A stretch of 64,000 bases of DNA, taken from assembly GCA_024102815.1 (NCBI GenBank), contig JAGFJJ010000014.1, positions 124,001-188,000 on the forward strand, in the 5' to 3' direction. The DNA comes from Phycisphaerae bacterium. GTDB taxonomy: Bacteria > Planctomycetota > Phycisphaerae > UBA1845. Under the pieces are notes generated by a model that worked only from the letters and a program-made list of their open reading frames with translations, was not told the DNA's origin and searched no databases. The first letter of the stretch is position 1. Every line of letters starts with the position of its first letter. Shown piece by piece: positions 55,185-63,489 of this stretch. Both the position numbers and the translations under genes were made by a program.

Positions 55185-55193
55185 TGGTATGAT
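55185..55193 (+). promoter_or_regulatory. Extended -10 before the Cys-rich exported protein gene
   Basis: TGGTATGAT, an extended TGn followed by TATGAT (5 of 6). The 266-base gap before it holds no supported gene. The leader would be about 55 bases. Confidence 0.4.
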
Positions 55194-55252
55194 GCCCATT
55201 GCGTGCATCTCGAACTTGTCTTACCGACCCCATAAATCGGGAGGGAGCAGAC

Positions 55253-56914
55253 ATGTCCCGGTCAAATCGCACGTTGCTCGGATTCTCCGCGCTGGTCCTT
55301 CTTCTCGCCACGACCCCAAACGCCGTCGCCCAGCGTGCCGGCGGCTTCAGCCTCGTGCCCATCGGCGTGGTCGGAGGAAATCCTTCGGGCACGGTCATCG
55401 CCGGCAACGAGATCACCATCCCCGGCGGCGGGGTCGACGTGATGTTCGAGATTCGCGGCCATTGGGGCGGCGAGCCCGGCCTGCTCCTCGGCACGGCCGG
55501 TTGCACGATCGACGCCACCACCGGATTCAGCTCCGGCGTCGGCGCGCCCCTCGCCTGGAAGAACCAGGGCATCGCCGGCACCGGGTCGGGCACGCAAACC
55601 GAGGGTGCGTTCGTGCCCGACGAGTATTGCGAGGTCAGCATGCGTTACGGCTGCCCCTCGCCGGGAACGCCGCCCAGCGGCCAACCCGTGTGCGACGGCG
55701 ATCCTCTGGGCGACGGCGACTGCGTCGTAAACCCGCGATACATCCTGGCTCCGGAGGAAGACACGCTCTACGCCGTCGCCTACTTGATACCCAATTACGA
55801 ATTCATCGTAGTGTCGCAAATGGGCGGCGTGCCCTTTACCGGAACGAACGAAGTCATGGGCATCGCCATCATTCGCGTTCCCATCGCGGCCGCGGGAATC
55901 TACGCGATCGATTTCGTTCGGGACCCGCTGAATACCTACATGGCCGATCAAGACGTTTTCGACATCCCTCTCGGCCCCGCCACCGGCTCTTTCGCCAATG
56001 TCACGCCGGGGGTCATCAGGATTCCGACGGGAGCTTGCTGCGACTTTTCAAACAACTCCTGCACAGAAAACGCCACCGCCGCCACTTGCGTTCCCCCCCA
56101 ATCTTTCCGCGCTGGGTATGATTGCTCGGACTCCCACGGTGACGGATTCGCGGATGCATGCGAGTGCTGCTTAAACAGCGCGAGTTGCGACGACGGCGAT
56201 GCATGTACCATCGACCGGTGTACCACGACTCCCACCTTTTGCGGGGTTTGCACCAGCACCGTCAACTTCGACACCACCGCCGAATGCTGCGACCCCTATA
56301 CCGGACAGGTTGCCAGTGCTGACGACGGCAACCTCTGCACAGAGGACACGTGCTCGATCACGCCGTTGGGGTCTCATCGCGACGATGGCCGCGGAACGCC
56401 AGTGCACACGCCCATCCCCGACGCCCTCTGCAACGCCTGCTGCGACGCCTTCGGCGACTGCGCCAACGTCGCGGCCGAGCAGGACTGCGACGGCACGTTC
56501 TTCGCTGAGATCGCCTGCGAATCTCCGAGCATGCCCGCTTGCCCGACCCCGACGCTCGGAGCCTGCTGCGATGAGATGTCCGGCGTCTGCACGGAGACGA
56601 GCGCCGCCGCGTGCGGTTCCACCCGCACGTTCACCCTCGGCGCCCACTGCAGCGAAATCACTTGCGAGCCCCCGACCGGAGCCTGCTGCAACGCCACCGA
56701 GGGCACCTGCACCGAGACCGCCGGCGCCGACTGCGATTGTCCCTTCTGCACCTGGCATCTCGGCCAATCCTGCGACGACGTCCCCGACCCCTGCGCGGCC
56801 GCGTTCATCCCCGCCGCTTCCGAATGGGGCCTGGCCGTCCTCGCCCTCGTCCTGCTCATCACCGCCAAAGTGTACTTCGGGAGAACAGAGCGCCCGGCTA
56901 GGGCGCTTTCATAG
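55253..56914 (+). CDS. Secreted Cys-rich protein with IPTL-CTERM-type sorting tail
   Basis: A 553-residue exported protein. The signal peptide is LLGFSALVLLLATTPNAVAQ. The first 260 residues form a beta-rich domain. Many cysteines follow, including three GACC modules (TGACCDFSNNSC, LGACCDEMSGVC, TGACCNATEGTC), a motif frequent in planctomycete exported proteins. The C-terminus has the layout of an exosortase substrate: PAASEWGLAVL, a hydrophobic helix LALVLLITAKVYF and a basic GRTERPAR tail, close to the IPTL-CTERM model. This implies an exosortase and processing at the cell surface, though none is in the window. GGGAGGGAG is 5 bases before the ATG. Confidence 0.8.
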   Translation: MSRSNRTLLGFSALVLLLATTPNAVAQRAGGFSLVPIGVVGGNPSGTVIAGNEITIPGGGVDVMFEIRGHWGGEPGLLLGTAGCTIDATTGFSSGVGAPLAWKNQGIAGTGSGTQTEGAFVPDEYCEVSMRYGCPSPGTPPSGQPVCDGDPLGDGDCVVNPRYILAPEEDTLYAVAYLIPNYEFIVVSQMGGVPFTGTNEVMGIAIIRVPIAAAGIYAIDFVRDPLNTYMADQDVFDIPLGPATGSFANVTPGVIRIPTGACCDFSNNSCTENATAATCVPPQSFRAGYDCSDSHGDGFADACECCLNSASCDDGDACTIDRCTTTPTFCGVCTSTVNFDTTAECCDPYTGQVASADDGNLCTEDTCSITPLGSHRDDGRGTPVHTPIPDALCNACCDAFGDCANVAAEQDCDGTFFAEIACESPSMPACPTPTLGACCDEMSGVCTETSAAACGSTRTFTLGAHCSEITCEPPTGACCNATEGTCTETAGADCDCPFCTWHLGQSCDDVPDPCAAAFIPAASEWGLAVLALVLLITAKVYFGRTERPARALS

Positions 56915-56961
56915 AGAAAGGGCAAGGCAATCGGACGGATTCGACTTGGCGAAACAACCCG

Positions 56962-59193
56962 TCACTGAATGATGATGTTGCTTCCCGGCCCGCCGTCGAG
57001 CACGTCGGTACCCGGCCCGCCGATGAGCACATCGTCACCGTTGCCGCCCAGGATCGTGTCATTCCCGGCGCTACCGGTGAGCACGTCGTCGTTGTCCCCG
57101 CCGTCGATCGTGAGTTGGATCACTCCGGATACGAGGCCTGACGCGTCGCACACGTCATCGCCCGCCAGCAGGTTGAGGATGAGCCGATCGAGGGACGGGT
57201 CCGCATGGGCGACGGTCAGGCTGCTCGCCAGGCCGGTCGCGCTCGCAATCCCCGACGAACCGGTGATAACAACGGTATCGTTTCCGCCCGTGGCGTTGAC
57301 AATCACCGTGTCAGCCGCGCCGTCGGGCGTGACACCGCCGAGAGATGCCGCCAGGTCGACGGCTACCCCGAGCACGTCCGTGCCGGCGAGATCGTTCACC
57401 GTAACCGTGTCCGATCCGCCGAGCATGCGCAGGACCACCTGCTGAATGTCGTTGCAGTCCATGACGATATTTCCCACGTTGCGGGTGAGGCGAAGGCGCC
57501 CGCCGTTGGCGGAGAGATCTATGATCTCAGAGGCGTTGCTGGCCCGGAAGTCCAGCGTATTGTTCCCTTCCTGCCCCTCGACGACGTCATTTCCATCGCC
57601 CGGATCCCACTGAAAAGTGTCGTCGTCCGCGCCCATCAGCGCCAGGTCAGCGCCCTGGTTCCCGTCGATGAGATCATTGCCGTCGCCCCCGATCAACAGG
57701 TCCGCACCGTTACCGCCGTTGATCTCGTCGTCTCCATCCCCGCCGTCATAGACCAATGGAATGCCCGTCCCGGCAATATTGCCGGAACTGAAAAACATGT
57801 CCGCACCTTCCATACCGTTCAACGTCACTCCCGTAACAGCAATCATCTCCACGGGAGTCGTGAAGGTCGACATCGTCACGCGCAGTGCTCCCACAAGGCC
57901 AGGCGCAAAAACGTCGAACGAATCGTCGCCGCTCGAACCGTCGAATTGCATGGAGTCCCCCCCTGCACCGGAATAGGCGAGCACGTCATTGCCTACCTCG
58001 CCGTTGGCAACACGAACCAGCGCGGCCAAGCCCGACAACTCCGCGACGCCGCCGTTACCGATGACATGGATGGCATCCGCGCCGGTCGTGCCGACCACGG
58101 TAATAATGTCGGCCGCGCCGTCTCCCGAGCTGCCGTTGATGGTTCCGGCAAGGTCGAGATGGACCACGTTGACACCCGTTCCCGCCAGGTTCTGGACGGT
58201 TATGATGTCGGCACCGCCGAGCGCATGGAACTTAACTTGTTCAATCTGATTGCAGTCCATGGTGACGTTGGCTACGTCGCGGAATAACCTTACTCGCGAG
58301 CCGTTGGCTGAGAGCAAGACATTCTCGCTCGCCCCACTGCCGTTGAAATCGAGCGTATCGCTGTCGCCCTGCCCTTCGACGACGTCACTGCCGTCGCCCG
58401 GCTCCCAACGGAAGGTGTCGTCCCCCGCGCCGAGCATCGCTACATCCGCGCCCGGTCCCCCGTCGACGAAATCATCGCCCCCACCGCCGATGATCAATTC
58501 CGGTCCGATTCCTCCATGCACCTCGTCGTCACCGTCCCCCGCATCGATCATGACCGACACCGCATTGGTAAACGCGCCGTTCGATTCATCCATGAGAATC
58601 ACGTCGTTTCCCCTGCGAGCCCAAATCTGAATGCAGGCGATTTCGCTCAGTGCGACCGCGAATTCCGACGGCCCGGTCCCGTCAACATTCACGGTCAGCA
58701 GCGTCGAATCGACAGGATCCAATCCAACCACAAGGGACGCGCCCGCATCCGTTCCCACGATGCGCAGGCAACCGTCGGAGACTTCAACGACTGTTGCCAC
58801 GCAGTCGGGGTCGGACGGCACACCCGCGCCGCTGAAACATTCCCCAAACGCCACTACGTCGCTCAGGTCCACATCCGCATCAAGATCAAAATCAGCATCG
58901 CCACAGGTCGGCGAAGGATCGGATATGACTCCCGGACCGGACACGCAGGGTTCCATGAGGGCCCAGTCGTTCGCGTCGACGTCGCCGTCGCGATCAAAGT
59001 CTCCGGGCGCCGCCGGCGGACAACCGTTGGCATCCACGGAAACGCCGAAGATCGTATGCGGACAAACGTCCTCGATGTCCGGAATGCCATCTCCGTCGCC
59101 GTCCGGTGAGTCCGCAAATGCAGTTCCTCCGCCGCCTGCGGCCATCAACAGCCAGACACAAATCACGAATGGAAACTGAAGCACTGGCCTCAC
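56962..59193 (-). CDS. Exported dockerin-like/RTX-repeat protein with internal duplication
   Basis: A 743-residue protein. After a signal (LQFPFVICVWLLMAAGGGG) a thrombospondin-3-like calcium loop DGDGDGIPDIEDVCP and two dockerin-like loops (DFDRDGDVDANDW and DFDLDADVDLSDV) appear. Two long modules follow, each with RTX nonapeptides (GGxGxDxxx) and then a beta-rich part; LLSANGSRVRLFRDVANVTM and DLSANGGRLRLTRNVGNIVM show the duplication. A third RTX block ends the protein (GGNGDDVLIGGPG). RTX loops fold with Ca2+ outside the cell. The GTG at 59193 was chosen because it starts the signal and GGAG is 10 bases upstream. It is convergent with the Cys-rich gene. Confidence 0.82.
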   Translation of the reverse strand: MRPVLQFPFVICVWLLMAAGGGGTAFADSPDGDGDGIPDIEDVCPHTIFGVSVDANGCPPAAPGDFDRDGDVDANDWALMEPCVSGPGVISDPSPTCGDADFDLDADVDLSDVVAFGECFSGAGVPSDPDCVATVVEVSDGCLRIVGTDAGASLVVGLDPVDSTLLTVNVDGTGPSEFAVALSEIACIQIWARRGNDVILMDESNGAFTNAVSVMIDAGDGDDEVHGGIGPELIIGGGGDDFVDGGPGADVAMLGAGDDTFRWEPGDGSDVVEGQGDSDTLDFNGSGASENVLLSANGSRVRLFRDVANVTMDCNQIEQVKFHALGGADIITVQNLAGTGVNVVHLDLAGTINGSSGDGAADIITVVGTTGADAIHVIGNGGVAELSGLAALVRVANGEVGNDVLAYSGAGGDSMQFDGSSGDDSFDVFAPGLVGALRVTMSTFTTPVEMIAVTGVTLNGMEGADMFFSSGNIAGTGIPLVYDGGDGDDEINGGNGADLLIGGDGNDLIDGNQGADLALMGADDDTFQWDPGDGNDVVEGQEGNNTLDFRASNASEIIDLSANGGRLRLTRNVGNIVMDCNDIQQVVLRMLGGSDTVTVNDLAGTDVLGVAVDLAASLGGVTPDGAADTVIVNATGGNDTVVITGSSGIASATGLASSLTVAHADPSLDRLILNLLAGDDVCDASGLVSGVIQLTIDGGDNDDVLTGSAGNDTILGGNGDDVLIGGPGTDVLDGGPGSNIIIQ

Positions 59194-59753
59194 GTTTTTC
59201 TCTCTCCATTTCGCGCCGACAGGCGCACACCGGCCTTCGATTCTTGCGGTTCTTGGCGGATGGTAGGGACGCGGCGATCCGGGCTCATGCAAGCCCCGAT
59301 GATCCGCCCGATCCGTGCGGCGATGGACAGCGCGCACGCTCCCCCGAAACGCGAACCAGAATCTCAGTCCCCGATCAGAATTGCCCTCTGCTCATCGAAA
59401 TCCGGAGAATCCCCGTGCCCGATGCCGGTCCCGGCTACCCTCATTCTACCGATCCGGGGCGCCACAAAGCTAGCGGGAACACCGCCAATGAAGCCCGGAA
59501 TACAGACTCCGAAAGTCCGAGAATCAGGAAGGAAGGAATCGGAATCCATGTCCCTCAAAGACCGCAGGCGACCAGAGGGCGAAGCCGGCAACGGAAAAAA
59601 ACCCGCACGTAACCTCCCCGACGGCCGGAGGTAGTAGAAAACCCGGTGCAAACGACAATTCCCCGACTTGACCCGAGGAAGAGTTCGGTATATGTTAGGT
59701 TATGTGGCGTCGGGTGGCGACGCCGCACAACGCCCCGATGTGCGGAGCGATCC
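59194..59753. other. Gene-free stretch between RTX and sigma factor genes
   Basis: About 560 bases. Weak overlapping frames on both strands have no family similarity. It must contain the promoters of both neighbours. The plus-strand pair is listed at 59668. Nothing else was recognised. Confidence 0.4.
59668..59696 (+). promoter_or_regulatory. Candidate promoter of the sigma factor gene
   Basis: TTGACC (59668-59673), a 17-base spacer and TATGTT (59691-59696). The leader to the ATG at 59754 is about 50 bases. Confidence 0.4.
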
Positions 59754-60968
59754 ATGTCCGCAGCGAACCGCAGGCGGGAATCGTCCGCTCCGTTGACCGT
59801 GTCGCAGGCCGCCCTCGTTCGGGAGAACCTCGGACTCGTCGGCCTGCACCTGCGTCGCATCGCGGCCGCCATCCCCAAGCGACGGCGAAACGATCTGGAA
59901 GACCTTTTTCAGGAAGGTTCGTTCGGGCTGATTCGTGCCGCCCGGCAGTACGACCCGGCTTGCGGCGTGGGCTTTGCTCCCTACGCCCTCGCCCGGATTC
60001 ATCAGGCGGTCCATCGGGCCGCTATCTGTCTCAGGCGGCAAGCCATGAACGGCAGTGAACCCATCTGCGGATTTCCGGACGCTTCGGGAGAATCCCTTGA
60101 ACCGCAGTCTCCTCTTGATCGCGACGACACGCACGTTCGAGTCGGCCCATTGACCGCGGCGTTGCGCGATCAGCTTGCCGCCCGGCCCGACAGGCATGAA
60201 CCATTAGCCGAAGCCGAAACACTCGGGGACCGTATCTACGAATGCTACGCGCGAGCCGTGAGACAGTCGGCGGACCGGCTCATCGGCGCCGCCTCCTCCC
60301 GGCCCGGCCGCGCCGCCCTTCTGGACGCCATCGTCGAGGAACGACTCTTGATTCCCGACGAAGAATCGCGCTGCCCCCTGCGAGAGATCGCCCGTATGAC
60401 GGATTCCTCCTACGGTCGCGTGGCGCAGTGCGAGCGGCAGATCCTGCTGGCGGCCGAGAGCGTGCTTGGCAACGATCCTGCCTTTCTCGCCCTGTGGAGC
60501 ACGGCCCGCAGCAGCCCCGATGGCGTCCGCACCACGATTGACGAAGACGTGGAAGCACTGCTTGGACGGCGCTTCGCCAGGGAATCGGGCGCAATCTACG
60601 ACCGCCTGAAGGAGCACGAGCGGGCTTCGTTCGTCCACGCCATCCTTTCCCATACCGGCGGCGAGATCCCTCTGCTTTTGGAGGAGTGCCTCCTGAAAAT
60701 GGTCCGCGGCCGCCGCGAGGACGTACTTCGCCGGGCACTGAAATGCACCGAAAGCACGCCGACGCCCTCTCCCAGGCGTGCCGCCACCGCCGAAATCTAC
60801 GAAGAAGAATCGACGCTCGATCAGCGGCGAGGCCGGTCCCGACGGCGCCGGTCGCGCACCACGCGGCATGATCCTGATGCGGGGAATCTCCCCGTCATCC
60901 CTCCCGCCTCCCGCCGGGGGAGACGCCGCTCCAGGAAACGCACGGAGGATCGCAATGCCCCAGCTTGA
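59754..60968 (+). CDS. Sigma-70 family factor with Arg-rich C-terminal tail
   Basis: A 404-residue protein. Region 2 (about residues 20-90) reads LVRENLGLVGLHLRRI, DLEDLFQEGSFGLIRA and YALARIHQAVHRA. A region-4-like helix-turn-helix appears at about 205-235 (PLREIARMTDSSYGRVAQCE), but the region between is not canonical. The last 60 residues are extremely basic (RRGRSRRRRS, RRGRRRSRKR). Such a tail could bind nucleic acid. GGAG lies 6 bases before the ATG. Arginine deiminase starts 95 bases after the stop. I see the factor as divergent, not clearly ECF or group 3. Confidence 0.75.
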   Translation: MSAANRRRESSAPLTVSQAALVRENLGLVGLHLRRIAAAIPKRRRNDLEDLFQEGSFGLIRAARQYDPACGVGFAPYALARIHQAVHRAAICLRRQAMNGSEPICGFPDASGESLEPQSPLDRDDTHVRVGPLTAALRDQLAARPDRHEPLAEAETLGDRIYECYARAVRQSADRLIGAASSRPGRAALLDAIVEERLLIPDEESRCPLREIARMTDSSYGRVAQCERQILLAAESVLGNDPAFLALWSTARSSPDGVRTTIDEDVEALLGRRFARESGAIYDRLKEHERASFVHAILSHTGGEIPLLLEECLLKMVRGRREDVLRRALKCTESTPTPSPRRAATAEIYEEESTLDQRRGRSRRRRSRTTRHDPDAGNLPVIPPASRRGRRRSRKRTEDRNAPA

Positions 60969-61063
60969 CACGTTTGCCGGCGGCGCTACGATCGCGGTCG
61001 CCCGAGCCGGGAATTTGCGCCCGCTCTGGGCACACTCGCATCATCCGCCGAATCGAGGTTCCC

Positions 61064-62302
61064 GTGCGCCTGCAAATCGACAACGAATACGATCCGCTGG
61101 AGGCGGTTCTCGTCCATCGGCCGGGTGCGGAAATCGACCGCCTCAGCCACGACAACATGAAGCGATTCCTCTTCGAGGACATCCCCTACCTGCGACGGTT
61201 GCAGGAGGAACACGACGCCTTCGTCCAGCTCATGCGCGACCAGGGCATCGAAGTTGTCTATCTGGAGAACCTTCTTGCGGAATTGCTGGCCGGCGAGGAG
61301 CAGCGCGCGACGCTGGTCGAGGACGTCTGCCGTTCGGAAGGCGTCCCCGCGATCGCCGACGATCTGGCGGCTTTGAAGTACTGGGATGTCGACGCGCTCA
61401 CACAGATCATGTTTGCGGGGCTGACGTCGGAGGAATATCGCGCCGCGACGGGCCGGCGGATCGGGGCGCGGCAATCGCCCGACGATTTTCTCCTCCCGCC
61501 GATTCCCAACGCCTACTTCAGCCGCGACCCGGCGGTCGTCGTCCGCGACGCCGCCATCTGTTCGAAAATGCACTACGCGGCGCGGGTCCGCGAGACGCAA
61601 CTCGTCCGCGCCGTTCTGGAGAACCACGACGAATTCCGCGGCAACACCATCACCTACGGCGGAACGGACGAACCGATGGAGGATCGGCCGTACACCATCG
61701 AGGGTGGCGATGTCATTATCCTGTCGTCGGATGCCGTGCTGATCGGCGACAGCGAGCGCACCCGCAGCGAGACCATCGAAATCCTCGCGGGCAATTGCTT
61801 CCGACACGGAAAGATCAAGCGCGTGTACGAGATCCCCATCCCCACCGAGCGGGCTTTCATGCACCTCGACACGGTGTTCACCATTGTCGATCGCGGTCTG
61901 ACGGTGTGGTTTTCAGAGGTCGTCGGGCAGATTTCTTACATCCACCGCTACGAACCAAGCGACGATCCGGGCACGTTCGGGGTCCGCCGAATCCCCGAAG
62001 AGCGCTCACTGACTGACATCCTCGGCGATGAGTTCGACGGCAACGTCACCGTCGTAGACACGGCCGGGGGCGACAAGCATTTCGCCGCTCGCGAACAGCG
62101 CACCGACGGGGCCAACGTATTGGCCATCGCGCCGCGGACGGTCATTACCTACGACCGCAACGAGCGCACGGCGCAGGCTCTGGAAAAAGCCGGCGTGCGT
62201 TGCCTCCCGATTGCAAGTTCGGAGTTGGTCCGCGGCCTCGGCGGCCCGAGGTGCATGACCATGCCGCTAAGAAGGCGACAGGCAACGGGCAACAGGCAAT
62301 AG
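61064..62302 (+). CDS. arcA: Arginine deiminase (end of gene lies in a repeat)
   Basis: A 412-residue enzyme converting arginine to citrulline and ammonia. It belongs to the amidinotransferase fold. Catalytic motifs include YFSRDPAVVV, EGGDVII (Glu), FMHLDTVFTIVD (His and Asp) and the Cys in GLGGPRCMTMPL. The GTG at 61064 has GAGG 5 bases upstream and sits just before RLQIDNEYDPLEAVLVHRPG; the longer frame is not deiminase-like. The usual protein ends a few residues after the Cys motif. Here QATGNRQ is encoded by a heptamer repeat and the TAG stop is inside it. No arcB, arcC or arcD is nearby, so use in a full ADI pathway is not shown. Confidence 0.9.
   Translation: MRLQIDNEYDPLEAVLVHRPGAEIDRLSHDNMKRFLFEDIPYLRRLQEEHDAFVQLMRDQGIEVVYLENLLAELLAGEEQRATLVEDVCRSEGVPAIADDLAALKYWDVDALTQIMFAGLTSEEYRAATGRRIGARQSPDDFLLPPIPNAYFSRDPAVVVRDAAICSKMHYAARVRETQLVRAVLENHDEFRGNTITYGGTDEPMEDRPYTIEGGDVIILSSDAVLIGDSERTRSETIEILAGNCFRHGKIKRVYEIPIPTERAFMHLDTVFTIVDRGLTVWFSEVVGQISYIHRYEPSDDPGTFGVRRIPEERSLTDILGDEFDGNVTVVDTAGGDKHFAAREQRTDGANVLAIAPRTVITYDRNERTAQALEKAGVRCLPIASSELVRGLGGPRCMTMPLRRRQATGNRQ
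62280..62300. repeat. Degenerate heptamer repeat at the end of arcA
   Basis: Three units: AGGCAAC, GGGCAAC, AGGCAAT, then AGG. The last unit matches the unit at 31546. The arcA stop codon TAG uses bases 62300-62302. Confidence 0.85.
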
Positions 62303-62405
62303 GAAGAGACACGGCACGGTCAACGACAGTGATGTGCGCCCGCCATGATGAATGCGGTGCATCGGCAAGTCACCCAGGCGGCGGGAGCAGCCCGGCCACG
62401 TCTGG

Positions 62406-62425
62406 ATTCCGGCTTTCGCCGGAAT
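62406..62425. repeat. dRS3-like hairpin element
   Basis: ATTCCGGC-TTTC-GCCGGAAT, a perfect 8-bp stem with a 4-base loop, flanked by CTGG and GACG. This motif is widespread in many bacteria and resembles Neisseria dRS3 (ATTCC-Nn-GGAAT). There is no poly-T, so it is unlikely to be a terminator. Confidence 0.7.
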
Positions 62426-62472
62426 GACGACGTACGAAGCGCTTGCCCTGCCAGTCCACCGTTTAACGATGT

Positions 62473-63489
62473 TTACTTTTTCTGTGCGAGAATCCTGTTG
62501 ATCAAGTCGGGTTTATTGGGCAAAAGGCCCGCTTCGACCAGTCGCGGAACCAGATCGGCCCAGACGGGTTCGCGCTGAAAGACCTCGCGGAAAATGGGCA
62601 GAGCCTCGTCCACGCGGTCGGCGCTGGCCAATGAGACGGCTTTCCAGAAGGGAATCTCCACGATCTGCGGAGCGAGCTTCTCGGCCGCGGCGTATTCACG
62701 CTGGGCGAGTTCAAAGTCGTTGTGCTCGACGGCCAGGTCGCCCGCGTTCATGTGATGATACGCCCGCTGAATGCCCACGAGCCGGCGGAGTTCGACGAGC
62801 GGTTGCGGGTGATCCTCGACGCGGATGTCGAATTGGCGATCGATCCACGGCTTGCCGGTGGACTGGGCGGCGACGACGAGCAGCGCGGCCGACTGCCTGC
62901 CGCGGATGTCGCCCCCCTCCTTCTCCGCGGCGTCGAGGGCGGCGAGCATGCGCTCGGCGAGATCACCCTTGGCGCTGCGGAAGGCGGCGGCCATCGCGGG
63001 CCAGACGGTATCCCTGGCCATGAGGTTGGCCTGCACGGAAAACTGGAATTTCTCGTCGACGACGTGGCCCGCCGCGGCGATGCACTTCGAACCGGTGTGC
63101 GCCGCGACATTGCCCCGCGCGTCGATCATGGCCACTTGCCGAACCTCGCGTCCGGCGTCACCGGCGAGGACGGATTTGAGCGCGTCGGGTGCGGTTCGAC
63201 CCAGGCGCATCAGGTCCAAGCCGAGCGGCCCGTAGGCGGGGTCGACGAGCGATTGCGTGGCGACGGCGCCGACGCCGGCCTCGGCCCAGGGAACCACGCT
63301 GCCGACGGAGAACCAGTGCGACTGCACGGCCACGCCGAGTTCGCCGGTCTCCATGTCGCGGGCGACGATGGAGTAGGTGGAGACGGGACGAATGGGACTA
63401 AGGTTGGGGTGATCGTCGGCGGCGATTTCAATGGAACAAGTGAGCAGAAATGCGATCGTGCCAATAGTAAGAACGTCTCGCATTGTCAT
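62473..63489 (-). CDS. DUF1028 Ntn-type protein with C-terminal TPR
   Basis: A 338-residue exported protein. It has an N-terminal signal (LTIGTIAFLLTCSIEIAA) and the DUF1028 domain (about 35-240), with TYSIVARDMETGELGVAVQS and GVGAVATQSLVDPAYGP, related to Ntn hydrolases. The last 100 residues look like TPR/helix repeats (LAVEHNDFELAQREYAAAEK). Catalytic use is not proven for the family. Start ATG overlaps the upstream stop by four bases (ATGA), with GGAG before it, so the two genes are coupled. Confidence 0.82.
   Translation of the reverse strand: MTMRDVLTIGTIAFLLTCSIEIAADDHPNLSPIRPVSTYSIVARDMETGELGVAVQSHWFSVGSVVPWAEAGVGAVATQSLVDPAYGPLGLDLMRLGRTAPDALKSVLAGDAGREVRQVAMIDARGNVAAHTGSKCIAAAGHVVDEKFQFSVQANLMARDTVWPAMAAAFRSAKGDLAERMLAALDAAEKEGGDIRGRQSAALLVVAAQSTGKPWIDRQFDIRVEDHPQPLVELRRLVGIQRAYHHMNAGDLAVEHNDFELAQREYAAAEKLAPQIVEIPFWKAVSLASADRVDEALPIFREVFQREPVWADLVPRLVEAGLLPNKPDLINRILAQKK

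Noticed and set aside
57205-58287. 360-residue plus-strand frame
   Set aside because: It is antisense to the RTX repeats, and its repetitive composition is inherited from them.
62406-62425. Rho-independent terminator of arcA
   Set aside because: The hairpin has a good stem but no T-run on either strand, and the flanks match a dispersed repeat.
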